A stretch of DNA of 64,000 bases. It comes from Streptomyces vilmorinianum. GTDB lineage: Bacteria > Actinomycetota > Actinomycetes > Streptomycetales > Streptomycetaceae. The translations under genes and the position numbers were made by a program. Shown piece after piece: positions 53,801-60,699 of this stretch. The stretch is taken from the NCBI RefSeq assembly GCF_005517195.1, contig NZ_CP040244.1, positions 124,001-188,000 of the forward strand, given 5' to 3'. Under the pieces are notes generated by a model, which was not told where the DNA came from, ran no database searches, and saw only the letters and a program-made list of their open reading frames with translations. The first letter of the stretch is position 1. The number at the start of each line of letters is the position of its first letter.

Positions 53801-54485
53801 CCTGCAGCTGATCGACTCGCGCGACTGGCGCACGGACGCGGACCTCGCCGAGGTGTACACGGTGTGGGGCGGCTACGCGTACGGCCGCGGTCTGGAAGGC
53901 CGCCCGGCGCGTTCGGAGATGGAGACGGCGTACAAGCGGATCGCCGTCGCCGCGAAGAACACGGACACGCGCGAGCACGACATCGCCGACTCCGACGACT
54001 ACTTCCAGTACCACGGCGGCATGGTGGCGACCGTCCGCGCGCTCACGGGCACGGCCCCGGAGGCGTACATCGGCGACTCGACCCGCCCCGAGACGGTCCG
54101 CACCCGGACCCTGGTCGAGGAGACGTCGAGGGTCTTCCGCGCCCGGGTGGTCAACCCGAAGTGGATCGAGGCGATGCGCCGCCACGGCTACAAGGGCGCG
54201 TTCGAGCTGGCGGCGACGGTCGACTACCTCTTCGGTTACGACGCGACGACGGGTGTGGTCGCCGACTGGATGTACGACAAGCTCACGGAGACGTACGTCC
54301 TGGACCCGGAGAACCAGGCCTTCCTGAAGGAGGCCAACCCCTGGGCCCTGCACGGCATCGCGGAGCGTCTCCTTGAGGCCGAGTCCCGCGGCATGTGGGA
54401 GAAGCCGGACCCGCAGACCCTGGCGGCCCTGCGCCAGGTCTTCCTGGAGACCGAGGGCGACCTGGAGGACGGCGCCGAGGGCTGA
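50814..54485 (+). CDS. cobN: Cobaltochelatase subunit CobN
   Basis: 1223 residues, close to the size of CobN. [30 protein letters not shown] begins the family domain; [90 protein letters not shown] and [17 protein letters not shown] are hallmarks. It inserts cobalt into hydrogenobyrinate diamide with an ATPase complex (CobST or ChlID-like, not in this window). The start at 50814 has GAGGAAGG upstream. It is controlled by the cobalamin riboswitch. Confidence 0.97.
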   Translation: [1223 protein letters not shown]

Positions 54486-54497
54486 CCCGGCCGCGGG

Positions 54498-55076
54498 TTA
54501 CGCGACGGGGGCGCGGCGCGGATCGACGGGGTTGACACCCGCCTCGTCGAAGAGCCGCTCCAGCGCCTCCGTCCCGTGCGCGCGGCGGTAGGCGATCTCG
54601 GAGTCCGTCACCGGGAGCAGCCACAGGAAGCGGGCGTGTCCGCCGCCGGGCAGCGGGCAGTGCTCCAGGTCGGGGCCGTGCAGGTACGGCAGGCTGACGA
54701 GCAGATGGGTGCACGCCGAGCCGGGCAGCCAGGGCTAGCCAATCGGCAGGCTGTGGCCGAGGTCCAGCGGGTAGTCCGCCGGGTCCCGGTGGTAGGCGAC
54801 CGCCATGGCGAGCAGGTCGGCGAAGCGCGGGTCGGAGACGGGCGCCGTCATCAGGAACTCCAGTCGGGGGTGCTCCCCCGGGGAGCATCCGATGGTGACG
54901 TACGTCCAGCAGTCCCCGGGCTGTTCGGGGGGCGCCTCGAGTACGCGGAAGCCGGGGCTTCGGCCCCGGCTTCCGTCACGCAGCGCGTGGTCGACGGGAC
55001 GCACGGCGTGCCCGGCGAAGAACCGCCGGACGTGCGCGTCGAGGGCGGTGACGAGGGCGTCCGGTGCCTGGAGCAT
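54498..55076 (-). pseudogene. Suppressor-of-fused (SUFU) domain protein interrupted by an amber codon
   Basis: Reading from the ATG at 55076 gives 113 residues ending LDLGHSLPIG, then TAG at 54735-54737. The same frame continues PWLPGSACTHLLVSLPYLHG, LEHCPLPGGGHARFLWLLPVTDSEIAYRRAHGTEALERLFDEAGVNPVDP to a TAA at 54498-54500, a total of 193 codons. Both parts are the SUFU-domain family of streptomycetes, in which GEPWLPGS is expected at the break, so one base (GAG to TAG) explains it. The family is of unknown role. It is a nonsense-mutated pseudogene or, less likely, read through. Confidence 0.75.
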
Positions 55077-55085
55077 GAGCGGATG

Positions 55086-56012
55086 CTATGCCGCGCCGGC
55101 GACCGGGACCGCACACGGGGCGAGGTCCACGCGCCGGCCCCGGAAGTTCTCGCGGATGCGGCGGTCGTGGGTGACGATCACCAGCGTGCCGGGGTAGGTG
55201 GCGAGGGCGGCTTCCAGGTCTTCCATCAGGCCGGGGGCCAGGTGGTTGGTGGGCTCGTCGAGGAGGAGGAGGTCGGTGGGGCAGGTGAGCAGGTGGGCGA
55301 GTTCCAGTCTGCGGCGCCGGCCCGTCGACAGGTCCCGTACGGGGGTGGCCAGGTCGGCCGGGGCGAAGAGGCCGAGCGCGAGCAGCTCGTCCTCGCGGTC
55401 CTCGCCGAAGGCTTCGGCCACCGTGCGGGGGTCGTCGGGCGGGGCCGTGTCCTGGCGGAGGAGGCCCGTGCGGGGCGGGGACGTCACCGTGCCGACGTCC
55501 GGGGCCAGTTCGCCGGCGAGGAGCCTCAACAGCGTGCTCTTTCCGGCGCCGTTCGGGCCGGTGATCAGGAGGCGCTCGCCGGGGGCCACGCGCAGGGAGT
55601 CCAGGCGCAGCCTGCCCCGCACTCGTACTTCGGTCACGGCGACCGCTGCTCCCGTGCCCTCGACGCGCCCTCGGAAGCGCAGCGGGGCCGGGGGCGCCAC
55701 CGGGTTCTCGGTGAGCCGCTGGAGCCGCTCCCGCGCCGCCCGGATCCTGCTCATCGCGCCGTGCGCCCGTGACCGGGCCCGGAAGGCGCCCGCCCCGCTG
55801 AACGAGGCCGGGGCTTTGCGCGGGATGGCGGAGAAGCGGTCGATGTTCGTGTCGGCGAGGGCCGAGCCGTGGGCGATCTCGCCGCGCCACTCCTCGTACT
55901 CCCGCTCCCACCGCGCCCGTTCGGCGGCCCGGCCGGTCAGGTAGCCCGCGTAGCCGTTGCCGTACCGCCGTACCGTCCGCAGTTCGGAGTTCACCTCCAG
56001 GACCGCGGACAC
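55086..56012 (-). CDS. C-terminal half of an ABC-F family ATPase, apparently truncated
   Basis: 308 residues. The N-terminus (VLEVNSELRTVRRYGNGYAGYL) is the segment that normally follows the H-loop of the first ABC domain. A linker rich in Arg/Glu (RARWEREYEEWRGEIA) and one full ABC domain follow: Walker A GPNGAGKSTLLRLL, signature DLSTGRRRRLELAHLL, Walker B LLLLDEPTNHL, H-loop VTHDRR. A complete ABC-F protein, which protects or regulates ribosomes, has two such domains (about 550 residues); the first is missing. The GTG at 56012 starts right where homology begins. Two palindromes lie upstream. A remnant is the likeliest reading; expression of a half protein is possible. Confidence 0.7.
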   Translation of the reverse strand: MSAVLEVNSELRTVRRYGNGYAGYLTGRAAERARWEREYEEWRGEIAHGSALADTNIDRFSAIPRKAPASFSGAGAFRARSRAHGAMSRIRAARERLQRLTENPVAPPAPLRFRGRVEGTGAAVAVTEVRVRGRLRLDSLRVAPGERLLITGPNGAGKSTLLRLLAGELAPDVGTVTSPPRTGLLRQDTAPPDDPRTVAEAFGEDREDELLALGLFAPADLATPVRDLSTGRRRRLELAHLLTCPTDLLLLDEPTNHLAPGLMEDLEAALATYPGTLVIVTHDRRIRENFRGRRVDLAPCAVPVAGAA

Positions 56013-56049
56013 GGAACAAGGGTGACGTCCTTTACGTCGATGGCCGCGA

Positions 56050-56070
56050 CACGAGACGAGACGTCTCGTG
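56050..56070. promoter_or_regulatory. 21-base inverted repeat upstream of the ABC-F remnant
   Basis: CACGAGACG and CGTCTCGTG (perfect 9-base arms) flank AGA. Together with the site at 56108-56120, this looks like a TetR-type operator controlling the ABC-F gene or its former promoter. Confidence 0.55.
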
Positions 56071-56107
56071 GCATTGGCGACGGTAAGCCCTCCCGGTCCA
56101 TTGCGCA

Positions 56108-56120
56108 AGACGCTGCGTCT
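56108..56120. promoter_or_regulatory. 13-base inverted repeat AGACGC-T-GCGTCT
   Basis: A perfect short palindrome related in sequence (AGACG/CGTCT) to the larger one 38 bases away. It lies between the doxX stop codon and the ABC-F remnant. Confidence 0.4.
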
Positions 56121-56136
56121 CGTCACCTCGCGCGGA

Positions 56137-56484
56137 TCACGCGGACGCGACCCGCAGTACGGCGGCGGCCACCGCGATCAGCGTCAGGACCACCGCCGGC
56201 GCCATCTCGTAGTCCTTCGCCCGGACGTGCGTGATCACCGCTCCGACGAAGTAGAGCGCCACCCCGATCGCCGCGGCGATGCCGAGCGGCGCCACGACCA
56301 GTCCCACGAGCAGGCCTGTCGCACCCGCCGCCTTCGCGGTGCCGAGCCAGGGGAGCCAGGAGTCGGGGACGCCGAGCTTCGTCATGTTCTCGATGACCTG
56401 GGGGTTGCGCGTGAAGGTCAGGAAGGCGGAGGCGGAGATCGCGAGGGCGAGGAGGGTGGCGACGACGGCGTAGGCGATGAACAT
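56137..56484 (-). CDS. DoxX family membrane protein
   Basis: 115 residues with four hydrophobic segments (FIAYAVVATLLALAISASAFLTF, ATGLLVGLVVAPLGIAAAIGVALYFVGAVITHVRA, AVVLTLIAVAAAVL). NPQVIENMTKLGVPDSWLPWLGTAKAAGATGLLVGL is the DoxX-like core. Family members are quinone-linked or stress-related membrane proteins. TGGAG precedes the ATG at 56484. It is divergent from the marR gene, with an operator between. Confidence 0.87.
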   Translation of the reverse strand: MFIAYAVVATLLALAISASAFLTFTRNPQVIENMTKLGVPDSWLPWLGTAKAAGATGLLVGLVVAPLGIAAAIGVALYFVGAVITHVRAKDYEMAPAVVLTLIAVAAAVLRVASA

Positions 56485-56512
56485 GGTGACGCTCCAACGA
56501 TATGTGGGCACG

Positions 56513-56536
56513 AATCATTGAACGGTATCAACGATT
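56513..56536. promoter_or_regulatory. MarR-type operator between doxX and marR
   Basis: AATCATTGA and TCAACGATT (8 of 9 positions complementary) flank ACGGTA, a 24-base imperfect palindrome in the divergent promoter region. It is probably the site of the adjacent MarR protein. Confidence 0.6.
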
Positions 56537-56576
56537 GACCTGGTTCCACAATGGAGCCGCTGTTACGGTGAGTGGT

Positions 56577-57020
56577 ATGGCAGCTTCACCGGCCGACGGC
56601 CTCGGCTTTCTCCTCTCCTTCCGCGGCGAGCTCACCGGCGCGCGCATCCGCGCCGCCCTCGGTGTCGCCGGGCTGCATCCGCGGCAGGCGATGACGCTGA
56701 TGCGGCTCGCCCCCGGATCGATGAGTCAGCGCGAGCTGGCCGCCGTGATGGAGGTCGACCCGAGTCAACTCGTCGCGATCCTCAATGAGTTGGAGAGCGA
56801 GGGGCTCGCGGAGCGACGCCGGGACCCGGCCGACCGCCGCCGGCACATCGTGGAGATCACGGAAGCCGGCGCGAGCGCGCTCGAGCGCGTCGACGAGGCG
56901 GTGAGCGCGGCGGAGCGCGAGCTCTTCGCCGATCTGTCGGAGGCCGAACAGGCCGTGCTGCGCAGCCTGCTGGACCGGGTGAGCGTGGACGCGAGCGACC
57001 ACGACTGCTCCGGCGACTAG
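56577..57020 (+). CDS. MarR family transcriptional regulator
   Basis: 147 residues. The winged helix is clear: LHPRQAMTLMRLAPGSMSQRELAAVMEVDPSQLVAILNELESEGLAERRRDPADRRRHIVEITEAG in contiguous blocks, with the DR-x-RRHIVEIT wing. The C-terminal helices form the dimer. The divergent doxX and the operator suggest it represses doxX and itself. The start MAASPADGLGF at 56577 is preferred; GTG at 56568 is possible. A 15-bp repeat array begins 13 bases after the stop. Confidence 0.9.
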   Translation: MAASPADGLGFLLSFRGELTGARIRAALGVAGLHPRQAMTLMRLAPGSMSQRELAAVMEVDPSQLVAILNELESEGLAERRRDPADRRRHIVEITEAGASALERVDEAVSAAERELFADLSEAEQAVLRSLLDRVSVDASDHDCSGD

Positions 57021-57033
57021 CGGCCCGTGGGCC

Positions 57034-57162
57034 AGGCCTGGGCGGGCTGGGCCTGGGCGGGCTGGGCCTGGGCGGGCTGGGCCTGGACGGGCTAGGCCTG
57101 GGCGGGCTGGGCCTGGACGGGCTGGGCCTGGGCGGGCTGGGCCTGGACGGGCTAGGCCTGGA
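57034..57162. repeat. 15-bp tandem repeat, about 8.5 copies, containing a stop codon
   Basis: Units of GGGCCTGGGCGGGCT (variants begin AGG or carry GGAC) occur every 15 bases from 57034. The nucleoside hydrolase TAG (57152-57154, minus strand) falls within the last full unit, so the array supplies the last two codons and the stop. Confidence 0.92.
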
Positions 57163-58117
57163 CCTCGCTCCGGGCCCGCTCGCCCAGGACCCGTACCGCC
57201 TCCACGATCAGGTCCCAGAACCCCGGGACGTCGACCTCCATCCCCACGTCCGCGTTGGCGGGGAGGCCGGTCACGCCGTCCAGGTCGACGAGCGTCGCAC
57301 CCCGGGTGTACGTCCCCGTCAGCTCGATCGCCACCGCCGCCCGTACCAGGCTGATCAGCGACGGGTCGATCAGATGCGCCACCGTCAACGGGTCGTGCAG
57401 CGGCGGTGCGTCGAAGCCGTAGACCTCGCGGTAGGTGGCGGCGAAGTAGGTCAGCAGCTCGATGCAGAGCTTGGCGAGCGGGGTGCCGAGCGCCGCGATC
57501 CGGGTGATGACGTCGGGCGTGGCCCGGACCTGGTGCGTGGCGTTGAGCCCGAACATGGTGACCGGCAGCCCGCTGGTGAAGACGATGTCCGCCGCCTCCG
57601 GGTCGCAGAGGATGTTGAACTCCGCGGCCGGGGTGGTGTTCCCGCGCCCGGTCGACCCGCCCATCAGCACGATCCGCTCGATCCGGTGCATCAGCTCCGG
57701 ATGTGCGAGCAGCAGGGTCGCGATGTTGGTCAGCGGCCCGGTCGGGACGAGCGTCACCGGCGCGGGGTGGCGCAGCAGAGTGTCCCGGATCAGGGTGAGG
57801 GCGTCGCGCGGGTCCTGCGGAACGTCCGGTTCCCCCTCGCCGAAGCCGGGCCCGTCGAGCCCGGAGCCGCCGTGGATGTTCTCGGCGTCGAGCGCCGCGC
57901 CGTGCAGCGGCCGGTCCCGGCCGGCCGCGATCGGCACGTCGCGGATCCCGGCGACGGCACACACCCGGCGGGCGTTGAGGGTCGTCTTCTCCAGGGACTG
58001 GTTCCCCGCCACGGTGGTGATGGCCAGCAGGTCCACGGCCGGATGGGCGGCGGCCAGCAGGATGTTGAAGGCGTCGTCGTGACCGGGATCGCAGTCGAGG
58101 ATCACGGGTACCGGCAT
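57152..58117 (-). CDS. Nucleoside hydrolase
   Basis: 321 residues of the inosine-uridine preferring nucleoside hydrolase family. PVILDCDPGHDDAFNILLAA carries the calcium-binding DxDPGxDD motif; AITTVAGNQSLEKTTLNA, IVLMGGSTGRGNTTPAAEFNILCDPEAA and the late DPLTVAHLIDP with a metal aspartate follow. It cleaves ribonucleosides to base plus ribose in salvage. The start is the ATG at 58115-58117. Its C-terminal residues VQA and stop are in a 15-bp repeat array. Confidence 0.93.
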   Translation of the reverse strand: MPVPVILDCDPGHDDAFNILLAAAHPAVDLLAITTVAGNQSLEKTTLNARRVCAVAGIRDVPIAAGRDRPLHGAALDAENIHGGSGLDGPGFGEGEPDVPQDPRDALTLIRDTLLRHPAPVTLVPTGPLTNIATLLLAHPELMHRIERIVLMGGSTGRGNTTPAAEFNILCDPEAADIVFTSGLPVTMFGLNATHQVRATPDVITRIAALGTPLAKLCIELLTYFAATYREVYGFDAPPLHDPLTVAHLIDPSLISLVRAAVAIELTGTYTRGATLVDLDGVTGLPANADVGMEVDVPGFWDLIVEAVRVLGERARSEVQA

Positions 58118-58248
58118 ACGTCCACCGTCCCACACGCCCGCGCCCCCGTCATGTGTCCCCGCCGTCGTGGGTCCCCCGTCCGCGCCTCTTGAACTCTGCA
58201 CGCATTGTTCTAGTAGAGTGCTAACAACTTACACGCTTGGGGGTTTCC

Positions 58249-59196
58249 GTGAACCGCGTCCCGCCTCGCCTCCGCGCCCTGGCCGCGCTGCCGTTCCTGC
58301 TCGCGCTCGCTCTCCATCTGACCCTGCTCGGCGTCCGGAGCGATCGGCTGCCGGACCCGATGGCCACGCACTTCTCTCCCGGCTTCGAGGGTCGCGCCGA
58401 CGGCTGGACCGGCCTGACGGCCTTTCTCCTCGTCAGCTCGGGACTGCTTCTCGCGCTGGGGGCCGGCTGGGCCTTCCTCATACGCCGGAGCGTGCTCTGG
58501 GGCGCGTGGGGCACAGCGGGCTTCGTCGGTGCGCTGCTCGTCCTTCTCGTGCAGGACAACGTCGACGCGGCCGACGCGAGGCAGGTCGCTTCGTCGATGC
58601 TGAACATCGTCCTTGCGGCGGCGGTCGCGCAGGGTGCGGTCCTCCTCGGGCGTGCGCTGACGCGTCTCGTACCGAAGGAGGTTCCGGCGCGGGCCGGCGT
58701 GCTGTCGCCGGAGGACGTACGGCTGCCGCTCGGCGCGAGCGAGGTCGCGAGCTGGTCGCGGACCGTCGGCTCGCGGGCGCTGACGGTCCTGGGCGTGGGC
58801 TCCTGGGCGGGGGTGCTGATCCTGGCGTACGAAGGCCAGTGGCTGTTCGCTCCCGGCCCGGCCCTCCTCGGACTGCTCCTCCTGGTCTCCGCGCGGATCC
58901 GCGTCACCGTCGACCGGCGCGGGCTGACCGTCCGCCCCGCGCTCTCCCCCTGGCCGCGCCTCACCGTGCCGCTCGACGGGGTCGAGGGGGCGAGCGCCCG
59001 GGAGATCGACGCGCTCGCGGAGTACGGCGGCTGGGGCTACCGCGTCCGGGCCCACCGCACCGGCGTCGTGCTGCGCTCGGGCGAGGCGCTGGTCGTACGG
59101 CGGGACGGCGGCCGGGAGGTCGCCGTCACCGTGCCCGACGCGGCGACCGCATCGGCCCTGTTGAACGCGCTCGTCGAGCGGCGTGGGAGGCTCTGA
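58249..59196 (+). CDS. DUF1648 domain membrane protein
   Basis: 315 residues. RSDRLPDPMATHFSPGFEGRADGWTGLTAFLL is the DUF1648 motif (PxxxxxHFxxxGxxDGW), followed by membrane helices (about residues 62-85, 90-108, 120-138, 185-220) and a soluble C-terminal region (VTVDRRGLTVRPALSPWPRLTVPLDGVEGASAREIDALAEYGGWGYRV). Such proteins occur beside YtrA-type GntR regulators, as here, and are thought to have envelope-stress roles. The GTG at 58249 is preferred over a TTG upstream. The promoter region has CTAGTAGAGTGCTAAC, a possible site for the GntR protein. Confidence 0.85.
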   Translation: MNRVPPRLRALAALPFLLALALHLTLLGVRSDRLPDPMATHFSPGFEGRADGWTGLTAFLLVSSGLLLALGAGWAFLIRRSVLWGAWGTAGFVGALLVLLVQDNVDAADARQVASSMLNIVLAAAVAQGAVLLGRALTRLVPKEVPARAGVLSPEDVRLPLGASEVASWSRTVGSRALTVLGVGSWAGVLILAYEGQWLFAPGPALLGLLLLVSARIRVTVDRRGLTVRPALSPWPRLTVPLDGVEGASAREIDALAEYGGWGYRVRAHRTGVVLRSGEALVVRRDGGREVAVTVPDAATASALLNALVERRGRL

Positions 59197-59198
59197 GC

Positions 59199-59561
59199 AT
59201 GCTCTTCCGGGTCGATCCCGCCTCCGCCGTCCCCCTCGGCGACCAGATCGCCGCCTGCGTGCGCGGCGCCCTCGCCGACGGCTCGGCCGCCCCGGGCGAA
59301 CGCCTCCCGGCCGCCCGCGAGCTCGCCGACTCCCTGGGCGTCAACGTCCACACGGTCCTGCGCGGCTACCAGCGCCTGCGCGAGGAGGGCCTGATCGAAC
59401 TCCGCCGCGGCCGCGGCGCGGTCATCGTCCCGGCCGCGGCCGTCCCGGACCGGGCGCGCCTGGTCGAGCGGGTGCGTGAAGTCGTGGCGGAGGCGCGGGA
59501 GTTGGGCATGACGGAGGACGAGGTCCTGACCCTGGTGAGGACGAGTCTGTCGGCGACGTGA
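59199..59561 (+). CDS. GntR family (YtrA subfamily) regulator
   Basis: 120 residues: a GntR winged helix (VPLGDQIAACVRGALADGSAAPGERLPAARELADSLGVNVHTVLRGYQRLREEGLIELRRGRGAVIV, in blocks) with only a short C-terminal helix, typical of the YtrA subfamily. It probably represses its own operon with the DUF1648 gene, which ends two bases upstream. Twenty-base tandem repeats follow the stop. Confidence 0.92.
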   Translation: MLFRVDPASAVPLGDQIAACVRGALADGSAAPGERLPAARELADSLGVNVHTVLRGYQRLREEGLIELRRGRGAVIVPAAAVPDRARLVERVREVVAEARELGMTEDEVLTLVRTSLSAT

Positions 59562-59570
59562 GCGCGCGCC

Positions 59571-59648
59571 CCCCGTCCCCCACCTCACGCCCCCGTCCCC
59601 CACCTCACGCCCCCGTCACCCACCTCACGCCCCCGTCGCGTCTCACGC
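59571..59648. repeat. 20-bp tandem repeat, about 3.5 copies
   Basis: CCCCGTCCCCCACCTCACGC at 59571-59590 and 59591-59610, with a one-base variant at 59611-59630 and a partial fourth. It fills the 80-base spacer between two convergent genes and touches the stop codon of the phosphatase-like gene (59643). Confidence 0.85.
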
Positions 59649-60227
59649 GCCGTCCGATGCGCCGGTGGGCGGCGTGAGCGGCTCGCCCAGCCGTACGTTC
59701 CACCTCCCCGACCGGCCACTCAGCGCGACCGAGGCCAGGGGGCGCACGTCGAGGCGCCAGAAGGTCTGGTCGCCCGCCCCCAGGGCGTGGACGACGGCCG
59801 CGCGCAGGACGTCCGGTTCGACGACGGCCACGATCCGGCCGGGCGTCAGGCCGTCCAGCCACACGCCCACGCGCTCGCGCAGCGCCCGCAGGGACTCACC
59901 GCCGTGCGGCACGGCCTCCGGGTCGGAGAGCCAGGCGGCGACCGAGGCGCCCTCCTGCGCGGCGAGTTCGTCCAGGCGCCGCCCCCGCCAGCGCCCCATC
60001 GCGCAGCCCGCGAGCGCGTCGAGCGGTACGGCCGCGAGCCCCAGGGCCTCGGCCGTCGCGCGGCAACGGCCGGAGGGCGAGCTGTGGACCCGTACCCCCG
60101 AACCCCCCAGCCAGGGCGCCGCCTCCACCGCCTCCACCGGACCGTCGTCGTCGAACCGGGCCTCGCGCAGCGCCGCGTTCATGGCGGGGGAGATCAAGGA
60201 CAGACGTACGGTCGTGGGCGAGGTCAC
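59643..60227 (-). CDS. Histidine-phosphatase-like protein without the RHG motif
   Basis: 194 residues. VRLSLISPAMNAALREARFDDDGPV replaces the usual RHG segment of the family: where R-H-G is expected there is I-S-P. SSPSGRCRATAEALGL, GESLRALRERVGVWLDG, RIVAVVEPDVLRAAVVHALG resemble the rest of the fold, but the second histidine (normally in SHGG) is not obvious either. It is likely inactive as a phosphomutase-type enzyme and may bind a ligand. The GTG start at 60227 has GAGGG before it. The riboswitch for cbtBA lies next to it on the other strand. Confidence 0.75.
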   Translation of the reverse strand: MTSPTTVRLSLISPAMNAALREARFDDDGPVEAVEAAPWLGGSGVRVHSSPSGRCRATAEALGLAAVPLDALAGCAMGRWRGRRLDELAAQEGASVAAWLSDPEAVPHGGESLRALRERVGVWLDGLTPGRIVAVVEPDVLRAAVVHALGAGDQTFWRLDVRPLASVALSGRSGRWNVRLGEPLTPPTGASDGA

Positions 60228-60309
60228 CGGTGATACATCCCTCAGGCGTTCGTGCGCTCTTGGCCAGGTCGGCCGGGCGCGGTACGGTCTCCGCGACATT
60301 TCAACAAAT

Positions 60310-60412
60310 CGACGACGGCGAGACGGAAGTCCGGTGCAACTCCGGCACGGTCGCGCCACTGTGAACCGGCCCCACCACGGGAACCGGTGAGTCAGACCCG
60401 CCCGCGTCGTCG
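60310..60412 (+). ncRNA. Cobalamin riboswitch of cbtB-cbtA
   Basis: Closing stem CGACGAC (60310-60316) pairs exactly with GTCGTCG (60406-60412). Inside are GGAAGTCCGGTGCAACTCCG, then GTCGCGCCACTGTGAA (B12 box) and GTGAGTCAGAC in the expected order. It lies about 40 bases before cbtB, so cobalamin would shut down cobalt uptake. Confidence 0.95.
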
Positions 60413-60454
60413 CGCACCACCGTATGGGACGCGAGTTCCCGAGGAGGTACCACC

Positions 60455-60685
60455 ATGGCCGAGGCCATCGCCCCGCCCGCCGCTCCATCCACCCCTTCCG
60501 TCGCCCTTCCGGCTTCCCTGCCGGTCGGCGCCGTGCTGCCCTGGGCGTTCTTCGTCGGCATCCTGGCGCTCGTCGCGCTGTACTTCGTCGGCGCCGAGCA
60601 GGGTGCCCTGTCCGTCTTCGCGGGCAGCGACGTGCACGAGTGGGTGCACGACGGACGTCATCTGCTCGGCTTCCCCTGCCACTGA
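60455..60685 (+). CDS. cbtB: Cobalt transporter subunit CbtB
   Basis: 76 residues. One membrane helix (VLPWAFFVGILALVALYFVGAEQG) and a C-terminal histidine-rich tail (DVHEWVHDGRHLLGFPCH) are exact for CbtB, the small subunit of the B12-regulated cobalt transporter. GAGGAGG precedes the ATG at 60455. It is directly downstream of the riboswitch and 14 bases from cbtA. Confidence 0.95.
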   Translation: MAEAIAPPAAPSTPSVALPASLPVGAVLPWAFFVGILALVALYFVGAEQGALSVFAGSDVHEWVHDGRHLLGFPCH

Positions 60686-60699
60686 GGGGCGGCACCACC

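Noticed and set aside
50643..54353. 1236-residue open frame opposite cobN
   Set aside because: Same GC shadow effect; no recognisable domain, and cobN on the other strand is complete with a riboswitch.
54735..54737. Amber codon as a pyrrolysine or programmed read-through site
   Set aside because: No supporting signal; a simple GAG to TAG mutation explains it and streptomycetes do not generally use pyrrolysine.
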